A stretch of 64,000 bases of DNA from NCBI GenBank assembly GCA_965215825.1, contig CBDCEM010000003.1, forward strand, positions 3,472,001 to 3,536,000. The letters are read 5' to 3'. A program made the position numbers and the translations under genes. This DNA is from JAWPMT01 sp965215825. Lineage in GTDB: Bacteria > Bacteroidota > Bacteroidia > Cytophagales > Cyclobacteriaceae. Numbering within the stretch: the stretch's first letter is position 1; the number at the start of each line of letters is the position of its first letter. Below the pieces are notes generated by a model. The model searched no databases. It saw only the letters and a program-made list of their open reading frames with translations, and was not told where the DNA came from. This document shows, piece after piece, positions 1 through 8,409 of this stretch.

Positions 1-263
1 TAATTTCCAGCTCCCAAATTTGAGAAGTCTGTTGAGCCCTGATAATTAACCCCATCCAGACTAAAGGAAAAACCAGAAGAGCCCGAAGCAGTTAACTGAA
101 GCTGACCTGTATCCATACAGCCTGGTAAAGCAATGACAGTGGCTTCAACCACAATCGTCTTGGTATCACAAGCGGGCAATAGATCTTCTATGCTATCACT
201 TGCACAACTTGATAATAGCAGGACATAAGAAGCTAAGGTTGCTACCTGCAAAAGTTTTCGCAT
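1..263 (-). CDS. Lipoprotein with SprB-like repeat, 3' end cut by the window
   Basis: The reading frame opens at the ATG at 261-263 and runs without a stop off the left edge, giving 87 codons. It begins with a short lysine/arginine n-region and a hydrophobic stretch ending in the lipobox LSSC, so it is probably an outer-membrane or surface lipoprotein. The last 35 residues have the look of a SprB-type surface repeat (residues such as 'FSFSLDGVNYQ' then 'FSNLGAGN'), a beta module common in secreted and gliding-associated proteins of Bacteroidota. Its true size and partners lie outside the window. The function is unknown; an adhesin or surface-display role is inference only. Confidence 0.7.
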   Translation of the reverse strand, partial: MRKLLQVATLASYVLLLSSCASDSIEDLLPACDTKTIVVEATVIALPGCMDTGQLQLTASGSSGFSFSLDGVNYQGSTDFSNLGAGN

Positions 264-408
264 GATTGTTACGAGTATTTAAAATGAATTTACTAAAATC
301 GAGACCAGATTTTGACGGTATATACGAAGTATTATGTGTCAAAATATCGTCTTACAGCTAAAAAAGTATGAGTAAAACACTAATTGCGCAAAGCATTTGT
401 CCCCAGTA

Positions 409-885
409 CTACATTTCTAATGCCTCGGTTGCCTCGATAATTTCCCAGGTATGATCAGACAGCAATTTTACTTTTGCAATGTATTCCTTAAATGGAAAAG
501 AACGACCCCATTCGTCAGGTCCTACCATACTAAGCACATCTTCTCCTGTATTGCGCTGATATAGGTAATATTCTTTGCTAATCACCGGTTGAAAGCCCAT
601 ACTCGCCACATAAATACGTTCCGATATTTCAACACGTTTTTTGAGGTATTGAGCTTGCTGAACCAACGTTTGCATTTGCTCAAAAAGTTGCTGGAATTGC
701 CGGTCAGTCTGGTCGTGCATAGCTGCAACGGCATTGCCCTTGATCCGACCTTTATCCTCTGGCTTGACTATAGCGCTGCCAACGGAATGAGCATACTGAA
801 TCAATCCAGGATAATCTGCAATCTTCTCTTTTTCTTTCTCCAGGTCTATGGCAGAGATATCGATTTTATTCTTATTCTTCTCCAT
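409..885 (-). CDS. DUF2452 family protein
   Basis: A 158-residue soluble protein with the hallmarks of DUF2452: 'IQYAHSVGSA' and 'KPEDKGRIKGNAV' near residues 28-53, a central helical stretch rich in glutamine, and 'VGPDEWGRSFPF' near residue 121. No catalytic residues are known for the family and its function is undescribed. It has no signal peptide or membrane segment and is probably cytoplasmic. The start codon lies 14 bp inside the end of a 50-residue membrane-protein gene upstream in another frame, so the two are probably translated together. Confidence 0.85.
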   Translation of the reverse strand: MEKNKNKIDISAIDLEKEKEKIADYPGLIQYAHSVGSAIVKPEDKGRIKGNAVAAMHDQTDRQFQQLFEQMQTLVQQAQYLKKRVEISERIYVASMGFQPVISKEYYLYQRNTGEDVLSMVGPDEWGRSFPFKEYIAKVKLLSDHTWEIIEATEALEM

Positions 886-1024
886 TCGGTTCAGTCACTC
901 GTTCTTTGAGGTTCTTTTTCGCCCCAGGCCAGGTTGTTCGCTGGCTAATATCATAGCCAATAAACATCATGATTAGGAGGAAGATCACAGTCAGTATGAA
1001 AAAAATTTTCTTGGATCTTTTCAT
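872..1024 (-). CDS. Small single-span membrane protein (50 aa)
   Basis: A 50-codon frame starting at ATG 1022-1024 and ending with TAA at 872-874. It has a basic start (MKRSKK), one hydrophobic segment at about residues 7-23, and a charged tail containing 'TTWPGAKKNLKERV'. This is the profile of a small inner-membrane protein with N-in topology. It overlaps the DUF2452 gene downstream by 14 bp, an arrangement typical of co-translated gene pairs. I do not recognise a named family. It is supported by its clean membrane profile and the overlap rather than by homology. Confidence 0.6.
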   Translation of the reverse strand: MKRSKKIFFILTVIFLLIMMFIGYDISQRTTWPGAKKNLKERVTEPNGEE

Positions 1025-1160
1025 TTCACTATTTGCAACTCCAAATTTGAAGAATAGTTCAATTAACCTTGGCCATTGTAGAATGAGAATTTTGCTTAAC
1101 TAGCAAAATCCTTGTGAAACATAGCCATTTAATACCGAAATAAAGAGAAAACATCGAAAT

Positions 1161-1544
1161 ATGAATATCAAAGGCAAACTGATCGAGAAGTTCGACACTC
1201 AACAAGTATCTGATTCATTTCGTAAACGTGAGTTTGTAGTAGAGTACGCAGAAAACCCGCAATACCCCGAACTTCTGAAATTCGAGTTGATTCAGAGCAA
1301 TTGCGAGCAATTGGATCAGCTAGAGCCCAACTCAGACATTTCTGTCACATTCAATCTGAAAGGAAGAAAGTGGACGGACAGACAAGGTAAGGTTGTGTAT
1401 TTTAATAGCCTACAAGCATGGAGAGTAGAACCAGCCACTGATACTACTACCGCTACAACTCAGGATAGAACTCCTCCTCCTGCAGAGGAGCCCAACTGGA
1501 TGTCAGAGAATAATGCCTCTGACGATGAAGATCTACCGTTTTAG
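1161..1544 (+). CDS. DUF3127 protein with SSB-like acidic C-terminal tail
   Basis: A 127-residue protein. Residues 1-92 match the DUF3127 pattern ('NIKGKLIEKF...', 'FRKREFVVEY', 'WTDRQGKVVYFNSLQAWRVE'), a small OB-like beta fold frequent in Bacteroidota. A proline/threonine-rich linker (about 93-112) follows. The protein ends in the acidic tip DDEDLPF, very close to the DDDIPF tip by which bacterial SSB docks its partner proteins. A nucleic-acid-related role is plausible but not proven. Its stop (1542-1544) overlaps the convergent stop of the next gene (1541-1543). Confidence 0.85.
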   Translation: MNIKGKLIEKFDTQQVSDSFRKREFVVEYAENPQYPELLKFELIQSNCEQLDQLEPNSDISVTFNLKGRKWTDRQGKVVYFNSLQAWRVEPATDTTTATTQDRTPPPAEEPNWMSENNASDDEDLPF

Positions 1545-1801
1545 ACGCGTTTCTTCCTAAAAGTGATGGGAATGTAGTCGTCCGTAGGGATACCAATATG
1601 AGCCAGTCCCCAATCACTGTGGTAGCTTTTCACAAGGTTTTTGATGCATTCTACCCGGTCCTCAGAAGGAAAAGGACACTCATCCCAGTAAAAGATTTCT
1701 ACTCTGTAATTATATTGCTTTTTGATTCCATTGATTTTTACCTCAACTTCAATGTCTTGTTCTTCGTTAAGTCGAGGGATTTCGATGCCTATTACGCCCA
1801 T
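1541..1801 (-). CDS. Conserved small hypothetical protein
   Basis: An 86-residue protein read from the ATG at 1799-1801. The open frame extends 18 codons further upstream, but that extension is hydrophobic and unlike the compact domain that follows, so the inner start is preferred. It shows an alternating beta pattern ('IEIPRLNEEQDIEVEVKING'), then 'VEIFYWDECPFPSEDRVECIKNL' split across residues 38-60, and ends with 'IPITFRKKRV'. I know no function. There is no signal peptide and it is probably cytoplasmic. Its stop codon interlocks with that of the DUF3127 gene on the other strand. Confidence 0.6.
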   Translation of the reverse strand: MGVIGIEIPRLNEEQDIEVEVKINGIKKQYNYRVEIFYWDECPFPSEDRVECIKNLVKSYHSDWGLAHIGIPTDDYIPITFRKKRV

Positions 1802-1873
1802 GGTATTATAATTTAGATATTCGATAACAAAAAGCATACCTAATAGCATAAGCATTTGACTACCAGCGATATA

Positions 1874-2467
1874 ATGAAAATGAGCAATTTCAAAAGTGAC
1901 CGATTATTGAACATATTAATGTACGCCATTAGGCACTTGCGACTACATTTTCCCTTGATATTTGGAGTTAGTATATTATTCAGTTGTTTTTCATGTGTCA
2001 GTGTGAAAGATGGCGACAAAAGTATGCGACCATCTCCTCCGGCATCTGATACGTCTATGGTCCGCACAACACAGGTAACTATCAATTACAGTGCACCTGC
2101 CGTGAGAAAAAGGAAATTATTGGGAGGGTTGATACCGATCGACAAAATTTGGCGAACTGGGGCAAATGAAGCTACCATTTTCAGCACTGATAAAGATTTA
2201 TTGGTGATGGGTCAAAACTTACCCAAGGGCCGCTACTCGTTTTTCACAATAGCTTCTGACGATTATTGGCAGATAATTTTCAATTCCGAATGGGATCAGT
2301 GGGGTTCTTACAATTACGACAAAAAGAAAGATGTATTAAGAATCCAGGTCCTCCCCTACAAGGTGGATGAGTTCCGTGAACGCATGTTTATCGGTATAAA
2401 GGAAGAGCAATTACTTTTTCACTGGGGAAACTTGCAGTATACGCTGGAACTTGAAGAAGTTTACTAG
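1874..2467 (+). CDS. DUF2911 family lipoprotein
   Basis: About 197 residues from the ATG at 1874; an inner ATG at 1919 is also possible, and a TTG at 1856 would only add six residues. A hydrophobic segment ends in cysteines (SILFSCFSC), suggesting a lipoprotein signal peptide. The mature part matches DUF2911: 'INYSAPAVRKRKL', 'IPIDKIWRTGANEAT', 'LPKGRYSFFTI' and 'WGSYNYDKKKDVLRI'. The family is common in Bacteroidota, is exported, and has no assigned activity. The stop (2465-2467) overlaps the stop of the convergent DUF302 gene. Confidence 0.85.
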   Translation: MKMSNFKSDRLLNILMYAIRHLRLHFPLIFGVSILFSCFSCVSVKDGDKSMRPSPPASDTSMVRTTQVTINYSAPAVRKRKLLGGLIPIDKIWRTGANEATIFSTDKDLLVMGQNLPKGRYSFFTIASDDYWQIIFNSEWDQWGSYNYDKKKDVLRIQVLPYKVDEFRERMFIGIKEEQLLFHWGNLQYTLELEEVY

Positions 2468-2910
2468 CGGTTCCGTATGGCTTCGTTTACAACTCGCACC
2501 ATCAAAGCCGTCATTTTTTCCAGAACTTCCGGACAATCCTGAATCATGAAGCGTTTTCTCATGAACGCTGGGTCGATAAATCCAATATAAACATCTTCAT
2601 TTTCTGTCCAAACCATCACTTTTAGGGGTAGATCCAAGGCAGAAGTCTGCTCACAAGTAATCAACGCCGATGTGAGCTCAGGGTCCTCAAACAGGATCAC
2701 GTTTGTAGAATCTATATTATACCCATTTTCGGTCGCAATCTCATGATGATGGACTGTCTCAAAAAATTTAAGCCCTCTTTCCATAATGATTTTCTCAATC
2801 TTGGATGTAGTTTGCTCCACCCCTAAATTGCTCCGGAAAATCGTCATGTTTTGAGCGTAGCAGGTAATGGTAATTAAACCGAATAGCATAGCTGCTATGA
2901 ACTTCTTCAT
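2464..2910 (-). CDS. DUF302 family secreted protein
   Basis: A 148-residue protein from the ATG at 2908-2910, chosen because it opens a standard signal peptide (MKKFIAAMLFGLITITCYAQ, probable cleavage after AQ). The mature region follows the DUF302 pattern: a helix with 'EKIIMERGLKFFETVHHHE', 'ILFEDPELTSALI', then 'DLPLKVMVWTENEDVYIGF' and 'DPAFMRKRF'. DUF302 is a small alpha/beta fold of unknown function, often encoded near redox or stress genes. The protein is probably periplasmic. Confidence 0.85.
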   Translation of the reverse strand: MKKFIAAMLFGLITITCYAQNMTIFRSNLGVEQTTSKIEKIIMERGLKFFETVHHHEIATENGYNIDSTNVILFEDPELTSALITCEQTSALDLPLKVMVWTENEDVYIGFIDPAFMRKRFMIQDCPEVLEKMTALMVRVVNEAIRNR

Positions 2911-3069
2911 TGATATCTTATCTGTCGTCACGTGAAAATACGGAGGTGAACAATTAAAAAACAACATAAAAAGTCTTTAATTACAATATTTTTGTTGAAG
3001 AATGCGAATTAATAACGCAAGGGATGCCATTTAATCTACCAACTAACATACCGACCAAACCCCTCAAGT

Positions 3070-4947
3070 ATGAATATATATACTAAGCTTACTGTCCTAT
3101 GTTTATTCCTGGTAATAACCAGTTCAGTAGCCTTAATATTTTTCTCCAATCGTCAATTCTCAAATCAATTTCAGGAAGAAATCGTAAGAAGTCTTCGCCA
3201 GGAATCGACAATTGCTTCCAGACAGGTCACAAGCTTTTTGGAGGAACGAATGAATGAAATCACTTTTGCTGCGGGTCAGAACGCCGTACAAAATACTTCT
3301 CCGAACAATCCTGAAATCACTGCAAACCTGAACCGTCTTACTGAATTACACGAAGGTTATATGGCTTTTGCAAGTTTTGATATTAATCAAATTAAAGTAG
3401 GGGAAAGCTCCAATACTATGGGCGATATTCCCAATGGAGTTTGGGAAACCCTAGAGGGCGGATCGAAAAGGGGATTGCTGATCGAGAAATCTGACAATGC
3501 AATAGTTCTCTATGTCGCCTCTGCGCTAACGGGAAATAGCGGAACAATTATAGGTAAAATGCGGGCGAGCACGTTATTCAAGAATCTTGGTAGTGATTCT
3601 AGTGCTATGGGCTACTACCTGGTCGATCAAAAAGGATTGATCTTGTACAACAATGACTCACCGGAACGAGCTTTAAATGAAAGTTTTGACAATTTCAGTC
3701 AAATCAAGGATCGGGGAGCGAATAATATTGACTTGATTGAAACGGGCGAGCAATATCTATTGGTAAACAAATTAAATATTGCCAATGCCTCCGATTGGTC
3801 CCTGGTCTTTGCAGTAGATAAATCAATAGCTTTGGCCCCTATCGGAAACATTCAATCCTCATTGATTTGGGTTGTCTTGATCATCTTAATCATCGTTGCA
3901 ATATTGGCCTTAGTTGCAGCCAATATTTTTGTTAAGCCTATTGTGAAATTGAGTCATGCAGCGGAAGAAATTGGAAATGGTAATTTGAACGTGAAAGTCG
4001 ATATCAACTCCAAAGACGAATTGGGAAAATTAGGAGGTCAGTTAAATAAGATGTCTGGTAGGCTCAATGAAATACTGAATGAGGAAAAAGAGCTTAGCAG
4101 TCAACTGGGTTCACAGGCCTCGGAACTAGAAGATCAAAAAAATCAGCTCGAAGTGGCGCATGCCCAAATCACTTCAAGCCTGGATTATGCGCAAAGAATT
4201 CAGAGTTCTATGCTGCCTACCAATTCGGAGCTTAGGAGGAATGTTACGGATTCTTTTATTTTCTTTCGACCAAAAGATGTCGTAAGCGGAGACTTTTTCT
4301 GGTTTGAAAAGGTACGAAGAGGTCGCAGTGAGTTTTTGATCCTGGCAGCCGCAGACTGCACAGGTCATGGGGTTCCCGGAGCCATTATGTCTATGATGGG
4401 TGGAAATCAGCTAACGAACATAATCTATTACCAAAACTATATTGAGCCGGAAAAAATTCTTGCCAGACTGGATAAAGCCATCAAATTTGAACTTTACCGA
4501 GATGAACAGGTAACTCAACGTAGAGACGGAATGGAAATCATGATCTGCGTAATTGATCTGGACTCACTCGAAATGAAGTTTGCGGGTGCGGGAATGCCCT
4601 TGCTCCGATTGCCAAAAGAAGGCGAAATAGAAGTGTACAAAAGTCCCAGGTTGATGATCGGAGGAGTCGAAGGAGGAGATGAGAAAGAAGTAGAAGAGCA
4701 ATTTAATCTGCAAACGATGCAATTGAATGAAGGCGATAAGATCTTTCTGGCATCTGATGGATTCCAGGATCAGTTTGGTGGTCCTGATGACAAAAGGTTC
4801 ATGGGAAGAAATCTCAGAAAATTCTTTGAGCGATCCCGCGATTCAAAAATGAAAGAGGTCGGTGCTAAGGTTGAGCAAGAGTTTGACAGGTGGAAAGGTG
4901 ATGCAGAGCAAACTGACGATGTTCTTGTAATTGGAGTAGAAGTTTGA
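3070..4947 (+). CDS. HAMP-SpoIIE membrane serine/threonine phosphatase, SiaA-like
   Basis: 625 residues: TM1 at about 5-26, a periplasmic Cache-like sensor (27-262), TM2 (264-288), HAMP (289-341), a coiled coil (342-375) and a SpoIIE/PPM phosphatase domain (380-625). The metal-binding aspartates are intact: G407-D408, D429 in DCTGHG, D563 in SDG, and D616-D617. This is the layout of SiaA/RsbU-type phosphatases, which dephosphorylate a SiaC or anti-anti-sigma partner. siaB and siaC homologues lie 4 kb downstream on the same strand, so SiaC is the likely substrate (inference). It converges on the small gene ending at 4961; a hairpin spans both stop codons. Confidence 0.9.
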   Translation: MNIYTKLTVLCLFLVITSSVALIFFSNRQFSNQFQEEIVRSLRQESTIASRQVTSFLEERMNEITFAAGQNAVQNTSPNNPEITANLNRLTELHEGYMAFASFDINQIKVGESSNTMGDIPNGVWETLEGGSKRGLLIEKSDNAIVLYVASALTGNSGTIIGKMRASTLFKNLGSDSSAMGYYLVDQKGLILYNNDSPERALNESFDNFSQIKDRGANNIDLIETGEQYLLVNKLNIANASDWSLVFAVDKSIALAPIGNIQSSLIWVVLIILIIVAILALVAANIFVKPIVKLSHAAEEIGNGNLNVKVDINSKDELGKLGGQLNKMSGRLNEILNEEKELSSQLGSQASELEDQKNQLEVAHAQITSSLDYAQRIQSSMLPTNSELRRNVTDSFIFFRPKDVVSGDFFWFEKVRRGRSEFLILAAADCTGHGVPGAIMSMMGGNQLTNIIYYQNYIEPEKILARLDKAIKFELYRDEQVTQRRDGMEIMICVIDLDSLEMKFAGAGMPLLRLPKEGEIEVYKSPRLMIGGVEGGDEKEVEEQFNLQTMQLNEGDKIFLASDGFQDQFGGPDDKRFMGRNLRKFFERSRDSKMKEVGAKVEQEFDRWKGDAEQTDDVLVIGVEV

Positions 4948-4963
4948 TCTCTTCGTGAGATCA
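4945..4963. terminator. Hairpin containing both convergent stop codons
   Basis: A 7-bp perfect stem (TGATCTC / GAGATCA) with loop TTCGT. The first three bases are the TGA stop of the phosphatase gene and the last three are the reverse complement of the TGA stop of the opposing small gene. No T-tract follows on either strand, so any terminator function would be weak or factor-assisted. Confidence 0.45.
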
Positions 4964-5188
4964 GGCGATCATGTCTTCTTTTACCTGAAGTTCATATAAT
5001 TGATCCATCCACTTATTCAAGACGGATAGCGCCTCATCTGATAGTTCAAGGTCATCAGTAGGATCCTGTAAACCAGCTACATCGATACCCATGTCTCTAA
5101 GCTCAGGAATTGATTTTAATATTATTCTTGGCCATGATTGAGGTGTAATGTTATCAATACACCAATTCTTGTAATTGATTGCCTTCAT
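4961..5188 (-). CDS. Small hypothetical protein at the end of the kinase-regulator operon
   Basis: A 75-residue protein read from ATG 5186-5188, which lies 10 bp after the stop of the response-regulator gene; longer starts would overlap that gene. It is acidic and mostly helical, with 'NWCIDNITPQSWPRI' near the start and 'ELSDEALSVLNKWMDQLYEL' near the end. It has no membrane segment or signal peptide. I do not recognise a family. The tight spacing makes it the third cistron after the histidine kinase and response regulator, so a role in the same signalling system is likely, but its activity cannot be read from the sequence. Confidence 0.65.
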   Translation of the reverse strand: MKAINYKNWCIDNITPQSWPRIILKSIPELRDMGIDVAGLQDPTDDLELSDEALSVLNKWMDQLYELQVKEDMIA

Positions 5189-5198
5189 TCTTAAAACC

Positions 5199-6455
5199 TT
5201 ACATCTCATTAATTCTGAAACCGATGACTGTAATGTCATCATTCAAACCAGTCTCGCCAACCCAGTCTGAAAGTGTTTCTTCCATAAACTTACCTTGCTC
5301 CGCCATCGGCATATTTCGTACGCTCTTAAGGAGTTCTTCAAACTTTTCATAGGAGAATGAAATGCTATCTGAATTGCGTTGATTGAAATATCCGTTGGTG
5401 TACATGTAAAATGTACTATTAGGCTTCAATTCAATTTTATCATCAGTTAATGAGCCTACTTTGTCTACATCCTCTCCTTCCAGAATGATCATTTCATTCC
5501 CACCATTAAAGAGTATCATATCCTGATTGAGGCCACTGAACTGTATGGTCTGTTTGTAATTGTCAATGACAAGTACAGATGCTTTCATTTCACAGAGCAG
5601 TTCGTGTGAACCTGCTGCATCTACCTCTTCTTTCAGGTATCTAATGATGTCCCCGGAGTGGAAGATCTTTCGGTCATGTACTAATTCATTCAATATCGAG
5701 TCCGCAATCAACGTCTTTAAGGAACCGATGATTCCCTTTCCATCAAACTCAATTATCCCTATAATGGTGTAATCTTCCTTCCTGAAATTGAAACTGGTCG
5801 CCCATAAAAACTCCTCACTGAACAGGTATTTAGTCCTGTAGATTACAAAGTGATCTTCGAAAAGACGTTTTAGGCTTCGCCCAGTAGGCAACATCGATTT
5901 CTGTAATTCGCCTGCATATCGAATGCTATTAATTAGCCTCTCATTGATTTGATTCAATTCACTGGTTCGCTCTGCCACTTTTTTCTCCAACTCATCGTTA
6001 GAGACTTCAAGTGCTTTGATGTGCTCCTCCGTGTGCATCACCTCGTTGTAGGACTCGATAGCCCTATCAAGCACAGCCTTCATCTCTTCAAAGTTCCAGG
6101 GCTTGGTAATGTATTTATAGATTCCACATCGGTTAATTCCATCTTTAATGGCCTCTATGTCTGTAAATCCAGTCAGGATGATTTTGATGACATCTGGATA
6201 GTCCGGCAGAATCTTCTCCAGAAACTCAGTCCCAGTCATCTCGGGCATCCTCTGGTCTGTGATAATGATCCTTATATCATTATCCTTGAGGATATCAATG
6301 GCTTCTATAGGATTTACAGAGGTGTGGACTTTGAAAAATCTTCGAAAATTCGACTTGAACACCCGTAGGTTCGTCTCTTCATCATCCACGTAAAGGATGG
6401 AATGTTTCTCTTCTTTCTTCTCTTTCTTCGGCTCAGCTACGCTTACGGCTTCCAT
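5199..6455 (-). CDS. Response regulator with degenerate SpoIIE-like phosphatase domain
   Basis: 418 residues: a lysine/glutamate-rich lead (1-17), a receiver domain (19-132) with the acidic pair D24/D25, phospho-acceptor D67 in TDQRMP and K118 before P119, a coiled coil (138-175), and a PPM/SpoIIE-fold domain (180-418). Compared with the intact phosphatase at 3070, several metal ligands are changed: the GD pair is E214-E215, the DCTGHG aspartate is E236 (with DGKG following) and the SDG aspartate is N354. Only D406-D407 near the end remain. It may be a pseudophosphatase that binds but does not dephosphorylate its partner. It lies 49 bp downstream of the histidine kinase gene. Confidence 0.88.
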   Translation of the reverse strand: MEAVSVAEPKKEKKEEKHSILYVDDEETNLRVFKSNFRRFFKVHTSVNPIEAIDILKDNDIRIIITDQRMPEMTGTEFLEKILPDYPDVIKIILTGFTDIEAIKDGINRCGIYKYITKPWNFEEMKAVLDRAIESYNEVMHTEEHIKALEVSNDELEKKVAERTSELNQINERLINSIRYAGELQKSMLPTGRSLKRLFEDHFVIYRTKYLFSEEFLWATSFNFRKEDYTIIGIIEFDGKGIIGSLKTLIADSILNELVHDRKIFHSGDIIRYLKEEVDAAGSHELLCEMKASVLVIDNYKQTIQFSGLNQDMILFNGGNEMIILEGEDVDKVGSLTDDKIELKPNSTFYMYTNGYFNQRNSDSISFSYEKFEELLKSVRNMPMAEQGKFMEETLSDWVGETGLNDDITVIGFRINEM

Positions 6456-6504
6456 TCAGTTCTATTAAGACAAGTAACCTCAAAACTACTTACAAAATCA
6501 TCAA

Positions 6505-8409
6505 CTACGACTTTCCGGATGAAGCAACCACTTCTTCGGTATTGACCGTATCGGCCTGGAATTTTTTAGGCAGATAAATAGCAAATTCAGTGCCCTTACC
6601 TTCCTCGCTATTGAGTTCGATTCTACCTTTATGCTTCTCAATTATACCGTACGTGATCGACATTCCCAAGCCAGTTCCAACTCCTACCGCCTTAGTAGTA
6701 AAGAAGGGCTCCCAGATTCTATTCTTGATCTTTTCTGGTATTCCTACTCCGTTATCGGTCAGTCGAACTATAATGCTATCTTCAGTCTCTTCCGTATAAA
6801 GTTTTATCTCTCCATCCTTCCTCTCTTCCGGGATCGCCTGAATTCCATTATTCAGGATATTCATGAAGACCTGATTTAACTGACCAGGGTAACAGTCAAT
6901 CTGGGACATATTCTCTTCATAATACTTCGATACTTTGACACGATTTTTCGTCTTGTTTCTTAGCAGTACAAGCGTCGCGTCAAGGTTTTCGTTGATATTG
7001 GCCTTCTTGACTTCCTCCTCATCCAGACGTGAGAATACTCTTAGTCCTTTAACAATTTCAATCGTCCTTGTAACACCATAGTTTACGTCCTTCATCAAAT
7101 CATCAAGCTCTTCCATGAGTTCGTCATACTCATGATCTTCTTTAAGTTCCTTTATTGACTCTACAACAGCCGCTGGATCATCTCCATCATCAAGTCTGGC
7201 ATATTCTTCAACGATTTCCTTCAAAGCATCAATCGACATCTTCAATGAACTCATTCCACTGGAGATGAAGTTGACCGGGTTGTTGATCTCATGCGCAATA
7301 CCGGCAGTCAACTGTCCCAGGGAAGCCATTTTCTCAGAGTGTACAAGTTGTGACTGGGCTCCTTTCAAGTTCTCCAGTGCTCCGTTGAGTTCTGTCTTTG
7401 CATTTTTCTCTTCCTCCAGCAGCTGCTTCATCTTCTTCTCTGCCAGGAAGAGTTTTTCGTTATCCTCCAATTGCTTATCCGCCAACTCCCTGATCTCTGT
7501 TTCAGAATTCTGAAGTTTAGCATACGCACTATTCAAAGCTTCCTGCGCCTGAATCAATTGTTCATTAATGGCAATTTGCTCTTCCGTACTTTTCAGGAGT
7601 TTAGACTCGGAATCCTGAAGTTTATTATTTTTCTGTTCTAATTCTTTTCGAGAGACAATCAACTGTTTGTTAATGTGCTTCTGCTTGGCATACGAGACTC
7701 TGAGTTTCTTCTCCGATCCTTTCAACTCCACATAGGCCTTATTCGCAGAGAGAAAGTTCTGCCCCGCTAGTTTCACCAAAGGACGTATGATGAAAAAACC
7801 TTGAAGTAATACGATTCCGAAGAATCCTATCAACACAACTTTTTCAATCAGATTAAAACCGGTTTTTCTAATTTTAGAACTGTTGTTCAGCCAATCAGTA
7901 ATGTTCTCTACCGCTACCTGATACTTTCTACTTGTTACCAGAATCGCCTCAATAGAACTTCTAAGGGAGATGTAGTTTACATCTCTTTCATTTTGGGTGA
8001 ATTCAAGACCAAGAAGGTTTGTGGCATTGGTGTTCATCTCATTATAGAAGAATCTCAAGTCTTCCTGGAGCTTATCATATTCATCTGTAGTGGAGGGTTT
8101 ATCCATTCCAATAGACGCATCACCCTCGGCCAGGGCCTGATGAATCTGTCTCCATTCCGGAACAATCCTTCCTAATTCAGCCTGAAAAATCTTAAAATTC
8201 CGATCAGTGGAGGAATAACCCATACCAACAGCCGCTTTAGAAATTCGCTGACCATACATCTCCTGACGCGCAGATGCGGTGATGTAATCTGAATCGTTAT
8301 TAAACGTCTTAATTACGTCGGCCTGAATAAAGAATATATAATAGGCTACAGCTCCAATTGTAATCGCTGCAGTTATCATATATAAAATGGCGTATAAATC
8401 TTTCTTCAT
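6505..8409 (-). CDS. Membrane histidine kinase with PilJ-like sensor and long coiled coil
   Basis: 634 residues: TM1 (about 7-29), a helical periplasmic domain (30-186) containing 'ASARQEMYGQRISKAA', reminiscent of PilJ/NIT-type nitrate or pilus sensors, TM2 (187-208), a long coiled coil (220-355), a HisKA domain with H373 in 'GIAHEINNPVNF', and a HATPase_c domain with the N-box 'QVFMNILNNGIQAI', 'DNGVGIP' and 'GTGLGMS'. It lacks a receiver domain. It is the first gene of a leftward operon with the response regulator, its likely partner, and a 75-residue protein. The stimulus is unknown. Confidence 0.9.
   Translation of the reverse strand: MKKDLYAILYMITAAITIGAVAYYIFFIQADVIKTFNNDSDYITASARQEMYGQRISKAAVGMGYSSTDRNFKIFQAELGRIVPEWRQIHQALAEGDASIGMDKPSTTDEYDKLQEDLRFFYNEMNTNATNLLGLEFTQNERDVNYISLRSSIEAILVTSRKYQVAVENITDWLNNSSKIRKTGFNLIEKVVLIGFFGIVLLQGFFIIRPLVKLAGQNFLSANKAYVELKGSEKKLRVSYAKQKHINKQLIVSRKELEQKNNKLQDSESKLLKSTEEQIAINEQLIQAQEALNSAYAKLQNSETEIRELADKQLEDNEKLFLAEKKMKQLLEEEKNAKTELNGALENLKGAQSQLVHSEKMASLGQLTAGIAHEINNPVNFISSGMSSLKMSIDALKEIVEEYARLDDGDDPAAVVESIKELKEDHEYDELMEELDDLMKDVNYGVTRTIEIVKGLRVFSRLDEEEVKKANINENLDATLVLLRNKTKNRVKVSKYYEENMSQIDCYPGQLNQVFMNILNNGIQAIPEERKDGEIKLYTEETEDSIIVRLTDNGVGIPEKIKNRIWEPFFTTKAVGVGTGLGMSITYGIIEKHKGRIELNSEEGKGTEFAIYLPKKFQADTVNTEEVVASSGKS

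Noticed and set aside
1856..1873. TTG start for the DUF2911 lipoprotein
   Set aside because: An ATG six codons later (and another at 1919) gives a better signal peptide start.
5199..6455. Receiver-SpoIIE protein first taken as a second active SiaA phosphatase
   Set aside because: The key metal-binding aspartates are replaced, so activity is doubtful.
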